A DNA stretch of 26,218 nt. It comes from a virus. Shown one piece after another: positions 1-7,762 of the stretch. The translations under genes were made by a program, and so were the position numbers. The stretch is from the IMG/VR virus record IMGVR_UViG_3300013093_000236, positions 1 through 26,218 of that record. One strand, given 5' to 3'. The first letter of the stretch is position 1. Each line of letters opens with the position of its first letter. The notes beneath the pieces were generated by a model. That model saw nothing but the letters and a program-made list of their open reading frames with translations, had not been told where the DNA came from and searched no databases.

Positions 1-1043
1 CCGCTATGCTTTACAACGACACTATCTGTGCCTGCTGTGCCTGTCGGGGTATTGGATTGAAGCGAGCCATATATTTGTAATGTCTTAGCCGAGAAATCAC
101 CATAAATTAGAGGCGTTGAAGTGCTGCTATTTGCTATGTATAATTTATTGCTTCCCGTTTCATTATAACCAGCCTGATACCCTATAAATACATCACCTGA
201 AAAAGTTCCGCCGCCGTTTGCGCCTGCACCCGATCCGATAACAGTATTTTGACCGCCTGTACCGCCTAATAACAAAGCATTATAGCCTATCGCTGTATTA
301 TCGCTCACTGATGCACCAACTCCTGCACTGCCCGAACCAACCGCCGTATTTCTGCTGCCTGTTGTTAAGTTTGCGCCGAGAGAATTATAACCAACACCTG
401 TATTATCAGAGCCGCTCGATACTATCGTCATCACCTGACCGCCGACTGCCGTATTTCTTACGCCCGTAACCGAAAGCTGAAAAACGCCGTTACCGAGTGC
501 TGTATTTGTTCCAACGTTGCCACCACCATGACCTATTGTAAGGCTGTTTATTACTGCATCACTTGAAAATGTTTTAGTTCCAGCCCATGTTTGCGAGCCA
601 GTAGAAACCATACCGGGAACAGTAGCCGAAGCCGGGCCGAAAGTGATAGTACTTCCCGAGATAGTTGCGCCGTTTGTCTGTGCCGAACCGGAAAATGTGG
701 AAACCGTAGTCACCCCACTTCCACCCGTTCCCCATGCTGGAATACCTCCGCTTATAGTAAGAACATTTCCAGTGCTACCGATACCAATACGCACCCATGA
801 TGTGCCATTATAATACATCAAATCGCCATTGGTTGTACCTGTTGAAACGGGGATATAGTTGCGATAAACCAACTGCAACTGCTGTGAATCCCAGATATAT
901 TTTGTTCCTGACATTCCAGGAATCCTAAAGCCAATACTATCCTTAGTAATGTCCATATTGAATTGTGGGAATACCAAAGATTGCCCGGATGCCTTTGCCC
1001 CGGCGAAGAGTAGTATTATGAATATTATTCGCCTTAATCTCAT
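1..1043 (-). CDS. Secreted YadA-head-repeat fibre/adhesin-like protein, cut by left edge
   Basis: The minus frame from ATG 1043 stays open for 347 codons and leaves the window without a stop. The first 21 residues look like a Sec signal peptide: basic MRLRR, a hydrophobic IIFIILLFAG core, and a small-residue end at KASGQ. From about residue 180 to 300 there are six NT(A/G/V)(L/V/I)G motifs, at 180, 197, 214, 232, 249 and 266. This near-constant 17-residue period is that of the left-handed beta-roll in trimeric YadA-type adhesin heads. A LYIANS motif follows, as seen before S74-type chaperone tails, but that part would lie outside the window. The start overlaps the stop of the upstream fibre gene (ATGA). 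It may be a receptor-binding fibre or an exported lysogenic-conversion adhesin. A signal peptide is unusual for a virion protein. Confidence 0.8.
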   Translation of the reverse strand, partial: MRLRRIIFIILLFAGAKASGQSLVFPQFNMDITKDSIGFRIPGMSGTKYIWDSQQLQLVYRNYIPVSTGTTNGDLMYYNGTSWVRIGIGSTGNVLTISGGIPAWGTGGSGVTTVSTFSGSAQTNGATISGSTITFGPASATVPGMVSTGSQTWAGTKTFSSDAVINSLTIGHGGGNVGTNTALGNGVFQLSVTGVRNTAVGGQVMTIVSSGSDNTGVGYNSLGANLTTGSRNTAVGSGSAGVGASVSDNTAIGYNALLLGGTGGQNTVIGSGAGANGGGTFSGDVFIGYQAGYNETGSNKLYIANSSTSTPLIYGDFSAKTLQIYGSLQSNTPTGTAGTDSVVVKHS

Positions 1044-2341
1044 ATTGAAATAATGATTTGAAGATTATCCTGTAAATGCGCTGTGCCATCGTCATCAACT
1101 TGAATTGATACGCTATCAGGCACGAGGTCATTTACTTCGCCGATTGTAATTGTAGCAGCAGCAGTTAAATCCTGATAGTAGATTTCTGTATTGGATGCAA
1201 CCGTAAATATTGCGCCGGGTATCGATGCAATCGTGAAAGTATCACCAACATAATATCCGCTTCCACCCGCGATAATTGTGATGCCGGTTACCTTAATGGA
1301 TCCCGATACGTTTGCGACGGTTATAGTAGCAGTTGCACTTGCGCCAATTCCTGAACTATTGTAGATGCCGGTATTATTTACAACTGCCTGAGCAGAATAA
1401 GTGCCTACCGATGCAGTCGTTGCTGCTGTTGTAATTGTCGCCGTAACCAATGCCCCGCCTGTAATCTTGCGAGCCCTGAATTTCGGCGATGAGCCATAAG
1501 CTGAATATGCCGTGCTGAAGCTGGAGAATACTATCGGAAGTGCCGTGCCTACCGGAAAATTTACCCGTGCGGGGCTTTGGATGCTACCAAATAAGCTAAC
1601 ACCTGCGGGCCATGCGCCTGCTGCTTTTGGGCCATATAGATAATATGTGTTGGTGTTTAGATAGAAGTCGCCATTGTTACCCACTCCGCTCGATGGTGCA
1701 GTTATACCATTCAGTATAGTATTCGGTGTTGCAGGTGACAATGATAAACCGGTACCGGGCCAAACGCCTGCCGCTTTAGGGCCGTACAGCGTATTGGTAG
1801 TTGTGTTCAGCCAAAAGTCGCCATTTGTGCCATCGCTGCTGGTTGGATTAGCGGCGCTGTTCAAAATACTATTACCACGCGGCCCTGCTGGCCCTGATGA
1901 TTGCGTATATTGTAGCGTCCATGTTGTGCCACTACCGCCTGTGCTGGTATTCTTATAGAATCCGCCTGTTGCGGTATTTAGGTAAATATCGCCTGTATTA
2001 CCCGATGCCGTTGGTGCTACTGCGCCAAACGTAAACACGCTGCCAACTACGCCAGATGCGACGGTGTATATAGTTACCCATGTGCCGCTTTGCTTTTGCA
2101 GGAATTGATTAGTGGTAGTATTGATGAATACATCACCGTTTACACCTGTGCCGCTTGTAGGATTGCTTGTGCCGACTGATACATGCGCACCGAGCGAAGC
2201 ATTGGCGGAAATGAAGCTAAGTAGCTGGGCAAAGGTAAACTGATAGGTAATGTTTCCCGATGGGTCAACCATTGCCATAATATCAGCCGTAGCCAGCGAT
2301 GATGCAACGGGGAGATCAGTAAACCTTTTATCAACTGCCAT
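1040..2341 (-). CDS. Tail fibre-like protein with NGDxYLNTxT repeats
   Basis: This 433-residue protein begins with a segment (FTDLPVASSLATADIMAMVD) that I associate with the virion-attachment end of Bacteroidota phage fibres. Residues about 55-245 hold four imperfect repeats with the core NGDxY/FLNTxTxxxY, at about 68, 116, 173 and 223. A short collagen-like GPAGPRG lies at 150-156. The last two repeats share YGPKAAGxWP. Residues about 305-385 form a Gly/Thr-rich beta domain ending GSGYYVGDTFTIASIPGAIF, which is also present in the neighbouring connector gene. The role is inferred to be an adsorption fibre. Its ATG overlaps the upstream stop (TAATG), and its stop overlaps the next start (ATGA). 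Confidence 0.7.
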   Translation of the reverse strand: MAVDKRFTDLPVASSLATADIMAMVDPSGNITYQFTFAQLLSFISANASLGAHVSVGTSNPTSGTGVNGDVFINTTTNQFLQKQSGTWVTIYTVASGVVGSVFTFGAVAPTASGNTGDIYLNTATGGFYKNTSTGGSGTTWTLQYTQSSGPAGPRGNSILNSAANPTSSDGTNGDFWLNTTTNTLYGPKAAGVWPGTGLSLSPATPNTILNGITAPSSGVGNNGDFYLNTNTYYLYGPKAAGAWPAGVSLFGSIQSPARVNFPVGTALPIVFSSFSTAYSAYGSSPKFRARKITGGALVTATITTAATTASVGTYSAQAVVNNTGIYNSSGIGASATATITVANVSGSIKVTGITIIAGGSGYYVGDTFTIASIPGAIFTVASNTEIYYQDLTAAATITIGEVNDLVPDSVSIQVDDDGTAHLQDNLQIIISI

Positions 2342-3198
2342 TAGTATATTCCTCCGTTATAAGGCCAAAGCAAATTACCATCGCCATTATTCCACGCCCT
2401 ATTATTGTTAGTTCTGTCAACTTCGCTAATGCGAGGCCCTGGCTGCCGAGATACTTTTGTTTTATCGTTCGGTCTCCATAGCGGATAAGTGCTTAGGTTG
2501 TTCCAAATGAACTGCTCGATGTCGTTTGCTTTCGCATTAGCTTTAGTCCTGTTGCGATTGGCAATCATTACGATATCCTTTTGAGATAGCGCCTGTGCAT
2601 CGTCATGATTTAACTGAACTGCGCCGGTGCTGGTGTATTGAAATCCAAATCCTTCTACCCACCGAGCGAGAGTCCAGTATGCGAGTGCCGGTATAATTCC
2701 CGGATATATTATTGAATGTCCTGATTTATCGGTATATGTTACCCCGTTCCAAAGTTGGCTATATGCGGTGCTGATAGTCCCCGAAATAACCAATACTTGC
2801 GAAACTGTGCCAACGGTAAATATTGCATTAGGTAATGCCGCTACTGTGAGAATATCGCCAACTTGATATCCGCTACCGGGTGCCACGATTGAAACCGCCA
2901 TCACATATCCAGCAACTACCTGAAATGTCGCTGTTGCGCCTGTACCACTACCTCCAACTAATGCCTGAGATGCGTATTTACCCGCATTCGCTGTTGTAGC
3001 TTTGCTGGTAAGTATCAGCGAACCAATGCCGGGGGTGTTGCTAAAATTGCTTATGAAATCATCATAGAAAGCCTTACCCATAAATACCCGAAGGTCGAGT
3101 TCTTGAGCTTCACGTATCGCAATATTTATTTTGTCGGGATCAACATTAGCCGATAATTTCTCAAAATTATTCAGCGTATTTTGGTTGATTAATATCAT
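2341..3198 (-). CDS. Head-tail connector-like protein (DUF6712-like) with inserted beta domain
   Basis: The protein has 285 residues. The N-terminal part (about 1-55: AIREAQELDLRVFMGKAFYD) and the part from about 143 on (YSQLW, PGIIPALAYWTLARWVEGF, then a Lys/Asn-rich helix) match what I recall of the Bacteroidota phage connector family DUF6712, which sits between portal and tail. Residues about 60-140 interrupt this helical fold with a beta-rich segment, APGSGYQVGDILTVAALPNA. It closely resembles residues 305-385 of the adjacent fibre protein. The gene starts within the portal stop codon (ATGA), so the two are probably translated together. Position beside the portal supports the connector role. 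The family call is from memory. Confidence 0.6.
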   Translation of the reverse strand: MILINQNTLNNFEKLSANVDPDKINIAIREAQELDLRVFMGKAFYDDFISNFSNTPGIGSLILTSKATTANAGKYASQALVGGSGTGATATFQVVAGYVMAVSIVAPGSGYQVGDILTVAALPNAIFTVGTVSQVLVISGTISTAYSQLWNGVTYTDKSGHSIIYPGIIPALAYWTLARWVEGFGFQYTSTGAVQLNHDDAQALSQKDIVMIANRNRTKANAKANDIEQFIWNNLSTYPLWRPNDKTKVSRQPGPRISEVDRTNNNRAWNNGDGNLLWPYNGGIY

Positions 3199-4538
3199 TG
3201 CATTGCCCCTTTCTCCTGCGGTGTTATTGCAGGTGCAGTCCAGTTACCACCATCAGGCGGGCACATTGCCTCAGCCTGTTCGGGGTCAAATCCGTAAACA
3301 AATGTTAATGCCGCTATTTTATTGTCACGTGGGAAACTCGAGAGTAGTAATTGGTTCACAGATACGCCAGCTTTGGTGCCCATTACGTCCTCAGCAATTT
3401 CTGCCGGGATTTCTGTTATCTCCCAATTATTCGAAGGCACAGGCGTATGGAAATGGCTAAATATTTCCGCCAATACTTCTCCGAGTTCAGTCCGTTCAGG
3501 TGCTGTATTATCGTTGAATTCCTTAATAGCTTCTTTCTTTTCGCCCCCATTGCTTAGTCCCGATGACTTTTCAGCATTTACCAATTCTTTGGGAATACTG
3601 AATCCCTTTATGATACGTGCCTCCACCGATTTCTCGGTGATCTCGAATAGTTTATCGTTATTTTGAATAGGGAACGGCAACAACGATGGCTTTTCGTCAT
3701 CATTCTCATACTCGATTTTAAGTATCTTTTGCGCATTCTTAGCCCCTTGGAATCTGCCTAATTCAATTTCATCCCGGCTGGGTCTTGCCTGCATGTAATT
3801 AGCGCCATCCTGAATTGGATCCTGATTGTCCGCTTCTTCCCTTCTGCCTTTCATAGCAAGGATTGCGGACGGCATGAATCCGGTGTTTACTTCCCGGTTT
3901 GCGAAAATCTTAATGCCTGCTTCTGTTTCAAAATCCTCCCAAACGCTATCTGCAACAATTAGCGGATAGTCATCGATTTGCGGATTGAAATAATAAAGCT
4001 GGCCTTTGTATTTATCCCATCCACCTTCAGCAATTACTTGCGCCTCAATAACGGCAGGATCGGGATTGTATCGGTATAAGTTATCAATATTGGAAGAGCT
4101 GATATTTTTCCATGTCTTACGGCCCCAATCGAAATATATCGCGTATTTATCGCGCATATCCTTATTATCGGGGTCGCCCTGCCTTATATCCTCGAACTTT
4201 ACATAGTGAACGTCCGATATTTCGTAATTTGCGTTGTAATTAACATGAATGCCAAACCCAGTAAATAATGCTTTATCAATGGCTATGCGTTTAAGCAATT
4301 TGCCCATTGTAAGCCCTTGTTCGTTTACCAAAAAGCCCGCAAGATTCTTATCAGTGAATCCATTACCAGCAATAAATTTAGCGCGTTTTTCCCAGCAGTC
4401 TTTTGCTGTGGGTGACTGTGCAACCAACTCAAGCATTCGTTGAGGGTATGCATTGTCGAGGTCATAACCAATAATCCCCCAGGACTGGAATTGTCTGACA
4501 ATAATCCTGCGTTCTATTTGGGTTATGTAGTTTTTCAT
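3195..4538 (-). CDS. Portal protein
   Basis: This is a 447-residue protein with portal-like organisation. An N-terminal wing has RMLELVAQSPTAKDCWEKRA and KFIAGNGF. A segment follows with GDPDNKDMRDKYAIYFDWGR and YRYNPDP. The stem/clip region ends in IIKGFSIPKELVNAEKSSGL, then GEKKEAIKEFNDNTAPER, which is typical of portals of Bacteroidota phages. The portal forms the dodecameric ring at the capsid vertex through which DNA is packaged and which docks terminase. Here it is encoded after the capsid genes and about 17 kb from the large terminase gene, although in most tailed phages the two are adjacent. The start is ATG 4538, with no SD-like sequence nearby. Confidence 0.75.
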   Translation of the reverse strand: MKNYITQIERRIIVRQFQSWGIIGYDLDNAYPQRMLELVAQSPTAKDCWEKRAKFIAGNGFTDKNLAGFLVNEQGLTMGKLLKRIAIDKALFTGFGIHVNYNANYEISDVHYVKFEDIRQGDPDNKDMRDKYAIYFDWGRKTWKNISSSNIDNLYRYNPDPAVIEAQVIAEGGWDKYKGQLYYFNPQIDDYPLIVADSVWEDFETEAGIKIFANREVNTGFMPSAILAMKGRREEADNQDPIQDGANYMQARPSRDEIELGRFQGAKNAQKILKIEYENDDEKPSLLPFPIQNNDKLFEITEKSVEARIIKGFSIPKELVNAEKSSGLSNGGEKKEAIKEFNDNTAPERTELGEVLAEIFSHFHTPVPSNNWEITEIPAEIAEDVMGTKAGVSVNQLLLSSFPRDNKIAALTFVYGFDPEQAEAMCPPDGGNWTAPAITPQEKGAMQ

Positions 4539-4572
4539 ACGGCCCAGCCGTTATAGTTTGGAGTTATCAATG

Positions 4573-4600
4573 AAGGCGGGGAATATTTCAGCCCCGCCTT
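4573..4600 (-). terminator. GC-rich stem-loop after the FN3-repeat virion gene
   Basis: A perfect 9-base-pair inverted repeat (AAGGCGGGG / CCCCGCCTT) with a 10-base loop lies 7 bases past the stop of the 414-residue gene and upstream of the portal gene. No T-run follows on the minus strand, so it may be a leaky terminator, an RNA-processing site or a 3'-end stabiliser, not a classical intrinsic terminator. Such a structure would let the capsid genes be expressed above the portal. Confidence 0.55.
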
Positions 4601-4606
4601 TAAAAA

Positions 4607-5851
4607 TTATGGATTACCAACTAATCCTTCGATGATAGCCAGAGTATTGGCATAAGTTGCAGGCAAATTTGCGCCTGAATCATTGAAAGATAAAGAGGTA
4701 GTATTGAAGAAGATCGATTCTTGTCCGGCAGAAGTACCGCGATAAACGTTATAGCTTACTGCGCCAGTCACTGAGGTCCATGATACGGTTACAGAATTGT
4801 TAGCGCCGCTTGTAGTGGCATTCACTTCCGAGCTTCCTACGGTTTCACCAACAGCATCAACTGCGGTAACTTTGTAGTAGTAAGTACCATTTGAAAGGCT
4901 GCCACCTGATGCTGCGCTTGCTGCCACGCCTGATGGAGTTGCAGTTGCTGCATAAGCAGTGCTTGAGCCTGGTACAGTTCCAGCAGTACCTGCGGCACCG
5001 GTATCGGTATAGTTCAAGTTGGTAGTATTGAAGTAAGAGCTTTCAGCGCCTGCTGCTGTGCCTTTGTAAACACGATACGAAACTGCGCCTGCTGCTGCCG
5101 TCCATGCGATTGTTACCGAGCTGGTTGAGCCAGTAGTAGTTGCTGTTACTTCCGAGCTACCGATAGTTGTACCTTGTCCGTCAACGCTCACCACTTTGTA
5201 ATAGTAAGTATTTGCAGCCATTGTACCGCCAGTAGTAGATGGAGTAGCAGATACACCGGTAGGAACGGCAGTCGCTGTACGTGCTGTGCCTACTGTTGGA
5301 ACAGTTGCAGCAGTACCGATTGGTGATACCGGAATAAACAATGCGCGCGGTGGATATGGCTCACGTAGTTTTGATGGTGGGCCTAATTTCAACTTCCAGC
5401 CACCTTCGATGGTTTCGTCAGTTGGGTTACGCTCGCCATCAATAATGATCATCCCGTTATTTGCACCGAATACCTCAATCGCGCTGTCTCCTGATTTGTA
5501 GTTATTCACTACAATGGCCTTAACACGACCGAAACCGGCAGCCTGAATCATATTTTTGATTGCAGTTGAGTTACCGGCGATATTCCAGTCAATTTCCTCA
5601 ACATAGCGCGGCCCAACCTGCGTTGATACCAATTTTGAAGAGCTTCCAAAGCTGTTATTTGTGCCGGTAAACTTCCACAGTTTAGCGCCATTTACAGGCG
5701 TTATCCCGTTTACCAGAAGCGGGTTAGTTGGATCGTAGCTCAGGACAAAGTCATTCTCGTTGAAGAGATATAACCAATCCTCCAGCCCCGATACAATAGG
5801 CGCGTCTTGCCCTATTTTGTAACCGCTTGCTATTTTATTGTAAACACTCAT
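4607..5851 (-). CDS. Virion protein (tail tube or capsid decoration) with two FN3-like repeats
   Basis: The protein has 414 residues. Residues 1-175 form a unique domain (VSGLEDWLYLFNENDF, then GGWKLKLGPPS) that I do not recognise with certainty. Two tandem FN3/Ig-like repeats follow, at about 197-285 and 303-393. Each has the pattern NxTYYYKV, GSSEV, SVT(I/V)xWT, GAVSYxVY(K/R)GT and FFNTT or YFNTT, which shows an internal duplication. It lies directly after the major capsid gene and is bracketed by two strong stem-loops, which suggests an abundant virion component. Many phages carry Ig-like domains on the tail tube or on decoration proteins, where they give weak binding to glycans. The position fits either role. 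The short C-terminal tail (ANTLAIIEGLVGNP) lies outside the repeats. Confidence 0.6.
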   Translation of the reverse strand: MSVYNKIASGYKIGQDAPIVSGLEDWLYLFNENDFVLSYDPTNPLLVNGITPVNGAKLWKFTGTNNSFGSSSKLVSTQVGPRYVEEIDWNIAGNSTAIKNMIQAAGFGRVKAIVVNNYKSGDSAIEVFGANNGMIIIDGERNPTDETIEGGWKLKLGPPSKLREPYPPRALFIPVSPIGTAATVPTVGTARTATAVPTGVSATPSTTGGTMAANTYYYKVVSVDGQGTTIGSSEVTATTTGSTSSVTIAWTAAAGAVSYRVYKGTAAGAESSYFNTTNLNYTDTGAAGTAGTVPGSSTAYAATATPSGVAASAASGGSLSNGTYYYKVTAVDAVGETVGSSEVNATTSGANNSVTVSWTSVTGAVSYNVYRGTSAGQESIFFNTTSLSFNDSGANLPATYANTLAIIEGLVGNP

Positions 5852-5868
5852 TTGATTTTAAATTTGCA

Positions 5869-5894
5869 ATAACCCCGGCGCAATCCGGGGTTAT
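5869..5894 (-). terminator. Strong stem-loop after the major capsid gene
   Basis: A perfect 10-base-pair inverted repeat (ATAACCCCGG / CCGGGGTTAT) with a 6-base loop begins 11 bases past the capsid stop codon. Like the hairpin at 4573-4600 it lacks a following T-run on the minus strand. It probably caps and stabilises the capsid mRNA or partly terminates transcription, which would set the capsid protein level above that of downstream genes. Confidence 0.6.
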
Positions 5895-5905
5895 CAGGTG
5901 AATGA

Positions 5906-7102
5906 TTAAGCAGCTACGTAAAGGATCTCGTTAAAGAACTTAGCGTTAACGCATGATTTCATACGTGCTTTAGTTCTTACTACGTTATCGTTAGTGTAAG
6001 GCTTCAGATAAACCATGTTCAATTCTGCCTCGTCAGATAACAAGTCAACACCCAGGAACAAGTTCGAAGAACGGGCACCCATGATAGTGTTAGCATTAAA
6101 GTGGTTCATGATTTGAAGCTGGATACCTAAGTATTCCATTTGTTTTGGCAGCACGAATGCATTCAGAACGTTGGTAGCTTTGTTAGCCTGTGCGATAGCA
6201 TAAGCATAAGCTACGTGCTTAGGCAGTTGCAAGTTAAAGTCAGATTGGCTACGATCAGCATAATCAAGCTGGGCATATACTGCCTGCAGAACGTTCAAAA
6301 CGTTACTTACGTTGATGTAGTTGATGGTTGCAGCAGTTGCAGTACCGGTAAAGGCAGCAACACGGCGCCCGTTGATTTCGTTGTAGTTTTTGGTCAGCGT
6401 GAAAGTGGTTGCGCTGTTTACAACGATAAAGTAAGATTGGCCAGAGATAGCACCATAAAGGTTATCTACGATTGAACCAGTTACACCGTTGATTGTCACA
6501 ACATCACCGCTGGTTAAGTTAGCAGTAGAAGATACAGTAACAACACCTAATGCAGAAATAGCTGTTGCTGCTATCGATGCGCCCAAGCTGGCAAGTGATA
6601 TTTTGTAAGTCGAACCGTTGGCGTTAACAGCAGAAAGCAAGCCAGGGTAAGAAGCGGTAAAGGTTGCTTCAAGCGTGTTGCCTTTACCTAAGTAATACAG
6701 GCGTTCGTTTGCGATTGCCAGTTTCTCTTTGTAACGCTCCATTAAGAAGTCACGCAGGTCAACTGTACCTTCGTAATCGTTGAATGAACCCGCTTTGATT
6801 TGAGAGTTTTCCCATGATTGAATCAATTTATCAAACTGATCCTGCTTCATGAACTCATACACTACCGGGTCAAGGTAGCTTTCAGTTTGTGTTGCGGTTG
6901 TGCCCTGGTCATTGAACGTACCTGATGGGTTTTGAAGAACAACGGAATCATCCACATCCAGGATAACTTTACGAGCCTTCACATCGGGAATTACTGTCCA
7001 TAAGCCACGCTCTACCGAGTCAGCCTCGAGCAATGTGCTGGCCATAAACCCAGCCAGTTCAGAACCGGCGTAGGTGTTATTGGAAAAAGTGAATTGTGCC
7101 AT
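5906..7102 (-). CDS. Major capsid protein with inserted beta domain
   Basis: This 398-residue protein directly follows the protease-scaffold gene, the canonical place of the major capsid protein. The N-terminal region (SELAGFMASTLLEADSVERG, then a VILDVDD strand) and the C-terminal region (ANTIMGARSSNLFLGVDLLS, then VRTKARMKSCVNAKFFNEI) read as the capsid core. Residues about 178-262 are different. They form a Val/Thr/Gly-rich segment (VTVSSTANLTSGDVVTINGV, then SYFIVVNSATTFTLTKNY) with a pattern common in accessory domains of phage structural proteins. It interrupts the core between the ERLYYLGKGN region and a helical VLNVLQAVYAQLDY segment. I infer a surface-exposed insertion in an HK97-type fold. 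An A-rich leader precedes the ATG. Confidence 0.8.
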   Translation of the reverse strand: MAQFTFSNNTYAGSELAGFMASTLLEADSVERGLWTVIPDVKARKVILDVDDSVVLQNPSGTFNDQGTTATQTESYLDPVVYEFMKQDQFDKLIQSWENSQIKAGSFNDYEGTVDLRDFLMERYKEKLAIANERLYYLGKGNTLEATFTASYPGLLSAVNANGSTYKISLASLGASIAATAISALGVVTVSSTANLTSGDVVTINGVTGSIVDNLYGAISGQSYFIVVNSATTFTLTKNYNEINGRRVAAFTGTATAATINYINVSNVLNVLQAVYAQLDYADRSQSDFNLQLPKHVAYAYAIAQANKATNVLNAFVLPKQMEYLGIQLQIMNHFNANTIMGARSSNLFLGVDLLSDEAELNMVYLKPYTNDNVVRTKARMKSCVNAKFFNEILYVAA

Positions 7103-7135
7103 TTTTTAATTATTTTTTAGGGGTATGTTTTTTTG
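7103..7135 (-). promoter_or_regulatory. A-rich leader of the capsid gene
   Basis: The 33 bases before the capsid ATG read, on the minus strand, as a very A/T-rich leader with several A-runs (for example CCTAAAAAATAATTAAAAA just before ATG) and no Shine-Dalgarno sequence. Highly expressed Bacteroidota genes characteristically use A-rich, SD-independent leaders. This supports ATG 7102 as the true start and strong translation. Confidence 0.5.
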
Positions 7136-7762
7136 TTATTTTTTGCGTGATGCTGCTTTAGCGATGCTGTTGCGAAATACCGACTCAGCAATCGAGCCTT
7201 CTTTTGGTGCTAATTTCTTAGCAGCAACTTTATCCAATTCGGTTTCCTGAACGCCCATGCGATCTGCGCGGCTGCTTTGCTTTGGAACGAAAGTCGATTT
7301 GATTTCCTTCTTAACTTCCTCGGCGGTTTTAGCGATTTGTTCGTTCTTGGCTTGTAGTTCCGCATTCAGGATTGCCAGTTGCTTCTCGTGCGCTTCTTTC
7401 ATTGCAGCGATTTCAGCTTTGATTGCAGCTAAGTCGCTACCTGACACCGATTTACCATTGATTTCGATGTCGTCTTTAGCGTCATCTTTCTCAGGATCGT
7501 CAATATCGTTAGGGTCGTTTTCGTCGATTTCGTCGTTTTCGTCCTCATTACCTCCGCCATCCATTTCAGGAGATTCTTCTTGCGGCTTTTTCATTTCCTC
7601 ATCATCATCGGCAACCGGGGCTGCTGCTGGTACTTCTTCGGCTGCTGATTGCTCTGCAATCTCTTCTGCCTTCATTCCCGATAGGAAGTTGATAAGTTTG
7701 TCCCATTTTGACAGCTTTGGCTGTTCTTGGGCTGCCTCCTGGGCGTTTTTATTGTTGCTCAT
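7136..7762 (-). CDS. Candidate separate scaffold protein from an internal start
   Basis: Met314 of the protease-scaffold gene (ATG at 7762) opens a 208-residue in-frame product that begins MSNNKNAQEAAQEQ. It starts exactly where the peptidase domain ends and contains the whole acidic/coiled-coil scaffold region. The bases before it (AACGCAAAATACA) are A-rich, as in Bacteroidota start regions. An AAGGA lies about 21 bases upstream, too far for a standard SD. Lambda Nu3 is made by such an internal start inside gene C, and a similar product is inferred here. The full-length protein alone could also suffice. Confidence 0.4.
   Translation of the reverse strand: MSNNKNAQEAAQEQPKLSKWDKLINFLSGMKAEEIAEQSAAEEVPAAAPVADDDEEMKKPQEESPEMDGGGNEDENDEIDENDPNDIDDPEKDDAKDDIEINGKSVSGSDLAAIKAEIAAMKEAHEKQLAILNAELQAKNEQIAKTAEEVKKEIKSTFVPKQSSRADRMGVQETELDKVAAKKLAPKEGSIAESVFRNSIAKAASRKK

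Noticed and set aside
591-800. Plus-strand 69-codon frame
   Set aside because: It lies antisense to the YadA-head-repeat gene, which has a continuous, protein-like frame over the same bases.
1040-2341. Diversity-generating retroelement acting on the fibre gene
   Set aside because: No reverse transcriptase gene and no template repeat are visible in the window. The internal repeats are diverged protein repeats.
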